Assembly: GCA_030595525.1 (NCBI GenBank)
Contig: JAUVDD010000123.1
Location: 1 to 5,542, forward strand
Source of the DNA: Puniceicoccales bacterium
Lineage (GTDB): Bacteria > Verrucomicrobiota > Verrucomicrobiia > Opitutales > Oceanipulchritudinaceae
Direction of reading: 5' to 3'
Length of the DNA stretch: 5,542 nucleotides
Shown one piece after another: positions 1 through 5,542 of the stretch. The notes under the pieces are model-generated. The model was not told the DNA's origin, did not search any database, and was given only the letters and a program-made list of their open reading frames with translations. The translations under genes and the position numbers were made by a program. Position 1 is the stretch's first letter. Each line of letters begins with the position of its first letter.

Positions 1-1683
1 CCACTGGCCATCGATCCGGCCCATCCGTTTCCGAGGTTCACCAATAAATCCCTGAATATTCTGCTTTGGCTGAATGATCCTGATACCCCGGCGTCGGAAC
101 GAATGATGGCCTTCCTTCCAGTGCCACGCATTCTTCCGCGCGTGGTACAAATCCCTGGAAATAATCGTGTGCCCGACACTTACATTTTCCTGAGTGATGT
201 GCTGAAGATTTTCGCCAAGAATCTTTTCCCGGGATACAAAGTTGTATCGGTCCACGCCTTCCGGATTTCCCGCAACAGTGACTTGTACATTGATGAGGAA
301 GAAGTGGAAAACCTCCTCCAATCAATTGAGGAGGAGCTCCACAACATGCGCAAGGGTGCGGCTGTTCGCCTGGAAATTGAAGCAGACGTACCGGATGACC
401 TCCTATCCGAGCTTCTGGATTCCATCAGCCTGGCGAGGCAACATGTTTTCCGTATAAATGGTCCGATCAATCTGCTTCGGCTGATGAGTGTGTACGACCT
501 GATTGATCGTCCCGATCTGAAATTCTCTCCCTTCTACGCACACTCTCCTCCGATCTATCGTCAGCACAGTTTCGTTTACGACGCCATTCGCCAACAAGAC
601 CTCCTGTTACATCATCCGTACGATTCGTACGATCCGGTGGTGGATTTTGTTCGCCAGGCAGCAACTGATCCCAAGGTGCTGGCAATTAAGATAACTCTTT
701 ACCGGACCAGTACGGATTCCCCCATTGTCGAAGCATTGATGGAGGCTGCCCGGAACAACAAACAGGTCACGGCTCTCATTGAATTGAAAGCCCGCTTCGA
801 AGAAGCCAACAACATCAATTGGGCCAAGATGATGGAAGATGCCGGCATCCATGTGGTGTACGGTTTTGTCGGATTAAAAACCCACTGCAAATGCTGCCTG
901 GTTGTCCGTCGAGAGGACTCCGGCATCCGGCGCTATGTTCATCTGGGAACCGGTAATTACCACACCAAGACAGCCCGGCTCTATACGGACCTTAGTTTCT
1001 TCACCAGTAAACCTGCCATCACCGCAGAGGTTGCGCAGGTCTTCAATACACTGACCGGATTTGCCAAGGCACCGACATTCAGAAAACTTCTGGTTGCTCC
1101 TTATACACTTCATCGTCGGATGAATGCCTTCATCGCCCAGGAATCCAAGAACGCTAAAAGCGGGCTACCCTCAAGGATCATCGTAAAGTGCAACTCCCTG
1201 GTCGATAAGGAAACAATCGATAATCTGTACTCTGCCTCACAGGCAGGCGTACAAATCGATCTCATCGTCCGTGGAATCTGTGGCCTCGTTCCGGGCGTTA
1301 AGGGAATGAGTGAGAATATTCGGGTCCGCAGTATTTTAGGACGTTTTCTGGAACACAGCCGGATTTTTTACTTCGAAAATGCCTCTCAAAGTAAACCACG
1401 GCTGTATGTCGGATCCGCTGACTGGATGGCGCGAAACTTCTATCGCCGGATTGAAGTCATCTTCCCGATTGAGCAGGAAGATCTGCGGAACCGCATCATT
1501 GATGATATCCTTGGAGTCTACTTGAAGGATACTCAGTTTGCCACCCAGTTGCTCCAAAATGGTTCTTACCGGAAAATCAGCAAAGGCCGGAGCGATTCCG
1601 GTTTCGCTTCGCAGGAACTCTTCATTGATGAAGCAATTCACATGACCAAGGCCGCTGAACTTACATCCGAGGAAGAAGAATAG
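1..1683 (+). CDS. ppk1: Polyphosphate kinase PPK1, 5' end cut by the window edge
   Basis: PPK1 reversibly transfers the gamma phosphate of ATP to a growing inorganic polyphosphate chain through a phosphohistidine intermediate. The reading frame is open from base 1 (starting [13 protein letters not shown]) to TAG at 1681-1683, giving 560 residues. The ATG codons at 103 and 106 are therefore internal. Both catalytic histidines are visible: His295 in GLKTHCK (codon 883-885) and His452 in FLEHSR (codon 1354-1356). Their spacing of 157 equals that of E. coli His435 and His592, so about 140 N-terminal residues (the N domain and the start of the head domain) are missing. Also present are [10 protein letters not shown] (His314, equivalent to E. 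coli His454), the ARLYTD stretch and [15 protein letters not shown] near residues 472-486. By analogy with E. coli, the head domain covers roughly residues 1-181, C1 182-362 and C2 363-547. A short acidic tail ends in EEEE. The identification is firm; the true start lies outside the window. Confidence 0.97.
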   Translation, partial: PLAIDPAHPFPRFTNKSLNILLWLNDPDTPASERMMAFLPVPRILPRVVQIPGNNRVPDTYIFLSDVLKIFAKNLFPGYKVVSVHAFRISRNSDLYIDEEEVENLLQSIEEELHNMRKGAAVRLEIEADVPDDLLSELLDSISLARQHVFRINGPINLLRLMSVYDLIDRPDLKFSPFYAHSPPIYRQHSFVYDAIRQQDLLLHHPYDSYDPVVDFVRQAATDPKVLAIKITLYRTSTDSPIVEALMEAARNNKQVTALIELKARFEEANNINWAKMMEDAGIHVVYGFVGLKTHCKCCLVVRREDSGIRRYVHLGTGNYHTKTARLYTDLSFFTSKPAITAEVAQVFNTLTGFAKAPTFRKLLVAPYTLHRRMNAFIAQESKNAKSGLPSRIIVKCNSLVDKETIDNLYSASQAGVQIDLIVRGICGLVPGVKGMSENIRVRSILGRFLEHSRIFYFENASQSKPRLYVGSADWMARNFYRRIEVIFPIEQEDLRNRIIDDILGVYLKDTQFATQLLQNGSYRKISKGRSDSGFASQELFIDEAIHMTKAAELTSEEEE

Positions 1684-3148
<1,465 letters not shown>

Positions 3149-3175
3149 GCGAAGCGATCAGTCTTCAATAACTTT

Positions 3176-3206
3176 AACGGCACCTCGCAAGGGGTGCCGT
3201 TTTTTT
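3176..3206 (+). terminator. Rho-independent terminator of eno
   Basis: An 11-bp stem runs 3176-3186 (AACGGCACCTC) against 3191-3201 (GGGGTGCCGTT). It has one T-G wobble and is closed by a C-G pair around a GCAA tetraloop (3187-3190), a stable GNRA loop. It is followed by an uninterrupted T run at 3200-3206. The stem starts 27 nt after the eno stop codon. On the minus strand the sequence after the stem (TTAAAGTTATTG) is only modestly T-rich, so it may act weakly on prmC transcripts from the other side. Confidence 0.93.
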
Positions 3207-3227
3207 ATCCCTTCGCATAACGATCAC

Positions 3228-3254
3228 CTGCAGCAAGTGGATTTTCCCGCGACA
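3228..3254 (+). repeat. Degenerate REP-like unit
   Basis: This 27-nt stretch aligns with the reverse-oriented unit at 3297-3324 at 20 of 28 columns with one gap. It begins CTGCAG where the intact units have CTGTAG, and it contains TCCCGCGA in the expected 3' position. Six of the seven substitutions are transitions. The hairpin is weakened: left arm GTGGA against right arm CCCGC keeps four of five pairs, one of them a wobble. It lies on the same strand as the unit at 3263-3290. The best reading is a decayed third copy, but chance similarity in a short sequence cannot be excluded. Confidence 0.45.
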
Positions 3255-3262
3255 TAGTCAAG

Positions 3263-3290
3263 CTGTAGTGAGCGACTTTACGTCGCGATT
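3263..3290 (+). repeat. REP-like palindromic unit A
   Basis: This 28-nt unit begins CTGTAGTGAGCG. It contains a GTAG tetranucleotide, then a hairpin of GCGAC (3272-3276), loop TTTAC and GTCGC (3282-3286), then a GATT tail. A GTAG foot followed by a short imperfect palindrome is the usual architecture of REP elements mobilised by RAYT (IS200/IS605-like Y1) transposases in other bacteria; no RAYT gene is present in this window. It pairs head to head with unit B, 6 nt away, as in bacterial BIMEs. The assignment is by structure; copy number in the genome cannot be seen. Confidence 0.75.
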
Positions 3291-3296
3291 CGACAC

Positions 3297-3324
3297 AATC
3301 GCGGGATAAACCCGCTCACTACAG
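3297..3324 (-). repeat. REP-like palindromic unit B, inverted partner of unit A
   Basis: Read on the minus strand this unit starts with the same CTGTAGTGAGCG as unit A (a 12-bp perfect inverted repeat, 3263-3274 against 3313-3324). It then forms a hairpin of GCGGG, loop TTTAT and CCCGC, followed by GATT. It matches unit A at 23 of 28 positions, and four of the five differences are two compensatory stem changes (A-T to G-C and C-G to G-C). Its CTGTAG overlaps the final Leu codon and TAG stop of prmC. The pair could fold into one large cruciform or hairpin between the convergent genes and might assist termination or mRNA 3'-end protection of prmC. That role is inference. Confidence 0.75.
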
Positions 3325-4164
3325 TTTGTTGGCAAAGAAAAACCGATCCCTTCCGGAATCATCCTTTTCCACGATTGAATCTTTATATCCAAGCTGCCTG
3401 GCCAATTGACTCAATCGTTCGCCGTGCGCAATTCCCGTCTCCAGTGCCAAAATTCCTCCTGTGGCCAATCGTGTGTATGCTTCAGTCACAATAACACGCA
3501 AGTCGGCGAGCCCTTCCTCGGCAGCAACCAAGGCTTCCTTCGGCTCATGCACACGAACATCCGTCTGCGCACTCTCCCATTCTTCCTCAGTCAGGTACGG
3601 AGGATTGGAAACAATACAATCCGCTTCAAAGGACAATCCATCAAGCCAGTTTCCTGAGCGAAAAGAAACGCGTTCACGTAATCCTAGTGCTTCAGCATTT
3701 GCCTTGGCTTGAACAAGTGCATCCTTGCTCCTTTCAACGGCCAATACCTTGGCGTTTGGCAATGAATTGGCGAGGGCCAGCGCAATGGCACCACTACCGG
3801 TCCCAAGGTCGACAATTCTTGGAGATTCCACTCCGTCCAACCGGGAAATGACATGATCCACCAACAACTCAGTTTCCTTGCGAGGAACTAAAACACCCGG
3901 AGCCACATTTAAGCGGATTTCATGGAATTCCACATTGCCGAGAATGTACTCGAGTGGTTCGCCTTTTGCACGGCGCTGGATGCGCTCGCGGAGAACACTT
4001 AACACCGCTTCCTCAAGCGGGCGCTCCCACTGCAGGTACAGCTCCAATCGCTTGCATCCCAATGTCTCGGCAACCAACCACTCGGCATTTACCTTTGGGG
4101 ATTCTAGTCCGGCCTTTTCAAAAAAGGCTTCGGATTTTTTGAGGACATCCAGGACGGATTGCAT
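3319..4164 (-). CDS. prmC: Release factor glutamine N5-methyltransferase PrmC (HemK)
   Basis: PrmC is a cytosolic SAM-dependent enzyme that methylates the glutamine of the GGQ motif in RF1 and RF2, improving peptide release. The 281-residue length matches the family (E. coli 277). An N-terminal helical domain (about 1-80) precedes the linker motif VPRKETE (93-99). The Rossmann methyltransferase core has SAM-binding DLGTGSG at 119-125, an acidic strand end AVERS at 142-146 and the catalytic substrate-binding NPPY at 187-190 in CIVSNPPYL. The C-terminus has GRDRFFF. The usual LExGxxQG motif appears as LETGIAHGE, so the Gln position is His. The ATG at 4162-4164 is preceded by TAAGG with 5 nt spacing, a partial Shine-Dalgarno. 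It follows prfA by 20 nt on the same strand, so the two are probably cotranscribed. The stop codon TAG lies within REP-like unit B. Confidence 0.96.
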   Translation of the reverse strand: MQSVLDVLKKSEAFFEKAGLESPKVNAEWLVAETLGCKRLELYLQWERPLEEAVLSVLRERIQRRAKGEPLEYILGNVEFHEIRLNVAPGVLVPRKETELLVDHVISRLDGVESPRIVDLGTGSGAIALALANSLPNAKVLAVERSKDALVQAKANAEALGLRERVSFRSGNWLDGLSFEADCIVSNPPYLTEEEWESAQTDVRVHEPKEALVAAEEGLADLRVIVTEAYTRLATGGILALETGIAHGERLSQLARQLGYKDSIVEKDDSGRDRFFFANKL

Positions 4165-4184
4165 GTGAACCTTACTTGGTGAAA

Positions 4185-5279
4185 TTAATTTTTCCCTTCG
4201 CCGGATAAAAAGCTCTCTATTCTGGAAGTTTTATCGGCTTCCTGCAAAGCCTCGGTAACCGGTACCAGATTTCCCTCCAGCAGATCATCCAGACTATACA
4301 ATGTCAGGTTAATGCGATGGTCGGTCATTCTGCCCTGCGGGAAATTGTAGGTACGAATTCGCTCAGAGCGATCACCAGTGCCAACCTGGTTTTTCCGGTT
4401 CGCTGCATACTTTGCATGTTCCTCGCTCTCCTTCTTTTCCAGCAAACGGGAACGGAGAACCTTCATGGCCTTGTTCTTGTTTTTCAACTGGGAGCGCTCG
4501 TCCGCGCACTTGACGATCATCCCGGTCGGCTTGTGGAGAATCTGCACAGCTGAGTCTGTCGTATTGACTCCCTGGCCACCCGGTCCACTGGCACGTGCAA
4601 CCGTGATTTCCAGCTCGGACGGATCAATCTGCACATCGACTTCCTCGGCTTCGGGCAAAACCGCCACAGTTGCTGCAGAGGTATGGATCCGGCCACCGGA
4701 TTCGGTTTCAGGAACGCGCTGTACCCGATGCACACCACTTTCCCATTTCAAATCCCGATACACCAACTCACCACTGATTAGAAAAATAATTTCCTTGAAT
4801 CCACCCACTTCGGATTCACTGGAACTCATCACTTCAATCTTCCAGTTACGTTGCTCCGAAAACCTAGTGTACATGCGATAAAGATCACCCGCAAACAAGG
4901 CAGCCTCATCCCCGCCGGTTCCGGCGCGGATTTCCATGATCGTATTGCGGGAGTCACTTGGATCCGGTGGAATCATCGATTCCAGAATTTGCTCATAAAT
5001 TTTCTCAAGTTGCTGTTCCAGATCAGGAATCTCCATTTCAGCAAGCTCCTTTAATTCAGGATCAGTATCCTCGCCCTCCATCATCTCCCGGTTTTCGCCA
5101 AGTTGTTTCTCACACTGCTGGAAACTATCCCCCATGGACAGCAATTGGGTTAACTTTTGATGCTCGCGCCCCACATCCGCCGCCCGTCTGGAATCACTGA
5201 AGAAGTCTGGTTCCGCCATCATGCTATCCAGCTCAGCTAATCGATCAACAAACGGGCTTAAATCCGGTAATTCGGGCAT
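4185..5279 (-). CDS. prfA: Peptide chain release factor 1 (RF1)
   Basis: RF1 recognises UAA and UAG stop codons in the ribosomal A site and triggers hydrolysis of peptidyl-tRNA. The 364-residue product has the N-terminal helical domain (about 1-100, with heptad-like [18 protein letters not shown]), the RAGTGGDEA stretch (118-126), the codon-recognition tripeptide PET at 190-192 in [18 protein letters not shown], and the catalytic GGQ at 234-236 in [10 protein letters not shown]. The PxT tripeptide, where RF2 would have SPF, identifies RF1. The C-terminal [16 protein letters not shown] (309-324) is typical. I chose the ATG at 5277-5279 because it gives the family length (E. coli 360) and N-terminus. 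The frame stays open upstream to a TTG at 5433-5435, but those 52 codons do not resemble RF1. No clear Shine-Dalgarno precedes the ATG (ATTCGTGGT). The next gene on the strand is prmC, whose product modifies Gln236. Confidence 0.97.
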   Translation of the reverse strand: MPELPDLSPFVDRLAELDSMMAEPDFFSDSRRAADVGREHQKLTQLLSMGDSFQQCEKQLGENREMMEGEDTDPELKELAEMEIPDLEQQLEKIYEQILESMIPPDPSDSRNTIMEIRAGTGGDEAALFAGDLYRMYTRFSEQRNWKIEVMSSSESEVGGFKEIIFLISGELVYRDLKWESGVHRVQRVPETESGGRIHTSAATVAVLPEAEEVDVQIDPSELEITVARASGPGGQGVNTTDSAVQILHKPTGMIVKCADERSQLKNKNKAMKVLRSRLLEKKESEEHAKYAANRKNQVGTGDRSERIRTYNFPQGRMTDHRINLTLYSLDDLLEGNLVPVTEALQEADKTSRIESFLSGEGKN

Positions 5280-5449
5280 ACCACGAATTCGTAAGAGCAA
5301 TTGTCCGCTAAGCAACCCTTGAATATAACTGAAATTGGATAATCGGAAAAATGAATATCCCGCAGGAACCCAATTGGCTTCAATCAGGAATGCCCGTCCA
5401 TATTTCTTCTCGCAATGGCACCTGACACGACTCAATGTCCTGCCCGAAC
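5280..5449. promoter_or_regulatory. Divergent intergenic region between prfA and the symporter gene
   Basis: These 170 bases separate the divergent start codons of prfA (minus) and the sodium symporter (plus), so promoters for both should lie here. The only hexamers worth noting are TATATT on the minus strand (5327-5322), 43 nt upstream of the prfA ATG but with a poor -35 (TTTTCC at 17-bp spacing), and GATAAT on the plus strand (5338-5343), with no convincing -35. No riboswitch, tRNA or small gene was recognised. The prfA frame reads through part of it without a stop, which I take as chance. Confidence 0.4.
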
Positions 5450-5542
5450 ATGGGTACGGCAGTTAAAGAATCATGGAATTCCCGAATTGGTGTCATTTTG
5501 GCGGTGTCGGGAAGCGCGGTCGGGTTGGGGAATTTTCTCCGT
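5450..5542 (+). CDS. Neurotransmitter:sodium symporter (NSS/LeuT-like) transporter, N-terminal fragment cut by the window end
   Basis: The frame from ATG at 5450 encodes 31 residues to the window edge, starting MGTAVKESW and ending [11 protein letters not shown]. This is the start of an NSS-family secondary transporter: the hallmark TM1 sequence (W-x-x-R-hG-hILA-x-x-G-x-AVGLGN-hhR) is intact and aligns without gaps, offset by one, to LeuT Trp8, Arg11, Ala22 to Gly26, Asn27 and Arg30 as recalled. In LeuT, Ala22, Gly26 and Asn27 of this unwound TM1 segment contribute to Na and substrate binding. Members carry amino acids or related amines into the cell with Na. The substrate cannot be predicted from this fragment. 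An in-frame ATG at 5435-5437 is an alternative start adding MSCPN; a TGA at 5423 closes the frame above it. Neither start has a clear Shine-Dalgarno. It is divergent from prfA. Most of the gene lies outside the window. Confidence 0.88.
   Translation, partial: MGTAVKESWNSRIGVILAVSGSAVGLGNFLR

Noticed and set aside
312..334. 7-bp perfect inverted repeat CCTCCTC/GAGGAGG inside ppk1
   Set aside because: It encodes the conserved helical [11 protein letters not shown] segment. Repeated Leu and Glu codons explain it, there is no T run, and it lies mid-gene.
613..636. Near-palindromic tandem sequence CGTACGATTCGTACGAT in ppk1
   Set aside because: It arises from repeated Tyr-Asp codons (PYDSYDPV) in a conserved protein segment; coincidence is sufficient.
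103..1683. ppk1 starting at the ATG at 103
   Set aside because: The frame is open to base 1 with PPK1-like sequence upstream, and the catalytic His spacing shows that about 140 residues are missing, so the real start is outside the window.
3149..3318. CRISPR or integron attC site in the repeat-rich gap
   Set aside because: There are only two good units in inverted orientation, no regular spacers, and no attC R and L box pattern; a REP-like pair fits better.
4378..4881. 167-residue open frame antisense to prfA
   Set aside because: It is embedded in a well-conserved RF1 gene, has low-complexity Ser/Arg/Pro-rich composition and shows no domain or start signal.
5280..5435. A 52-codon N-terminal extension of RF1 starting from TTG at 5433-5435
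   Set aside because: The extra residues do not resemble RF1, the extension would make the protein 416 residues instead of about 360, and the ATG at 5277-5279 gives the canonical N-terminus.

Overview
This window looks like an ordinary chromosomal housekeeping segment from a Gram-negative-type bacterium of moderate G+C (about 50% by eye). The proteins suggest the Verrucomicrobiota, perhaps the Opitutae. That placement is an inference from sequence flavour: the enolase has an [12 protein letters not shown] active-site stretch, Shine-Dalgarno sequences are weak or absent, and a REP-like intergenic repeat is present. No database search was possible. There is no sign of a phage, insertion sequence, CRISPR array, tRNA or rRNA.

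Layout, left to right. (1) Positions 1-1683, plus strand: the 3' four fifths of ppk1 (polyphosphate kinase), cut by the window edge. (2) 1684-1843: a 160-bp spacer with at best a weak promoter candidate. (3) 1844-3148, plus strand: complete eno (enolase), with the codon bias of a highly expressed gene. (4) 3149-3318: the gap between convergent genes. It holds a strong intrinsic terminator with a GCAA tetraloop, then a cluster of REP-like palindromic units: one degenerate copy and two good copies in head-to-head inversion. The last copy runs into the end of prmC and carries its stop codon. (5) 4164-3319, minus strand: prmC (release factor glutamine methyltransferase). (6) 5279-4185, minus strand: prfA (peptide chain release factor 1), 20 nt upstream of prmC and probably cotranscribed with it. 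(7) 5280-5449: a divergent intergenic region. (8) 5450 to the right edge, plus strand: the first 31 codons of a neurotransmitter:sodium symporter (LeuT-like) gene, cut by the window end.

Functional links. prfA and prmC form a substrate-enzyme pair, because PrmC methylates the glutamine of the GGQ motif that is visible in this RF1. ppk1 (polyphosphate metabolism) and eno (glycolysis) lie in the same direction but show no sequence sign of being one operon. The symporter is divergent from prfA and functionally unrelated.

The most interesting non-coding signal is the REP-like pair at 3263-3324. The two 28-nt units differ at five positions, and four of these form two compensatory base-pair changes in the hairpin stem, so the structure appears to have been kept under selection or copied as a structured element. 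I see no evidence of a new multi-gene system here.
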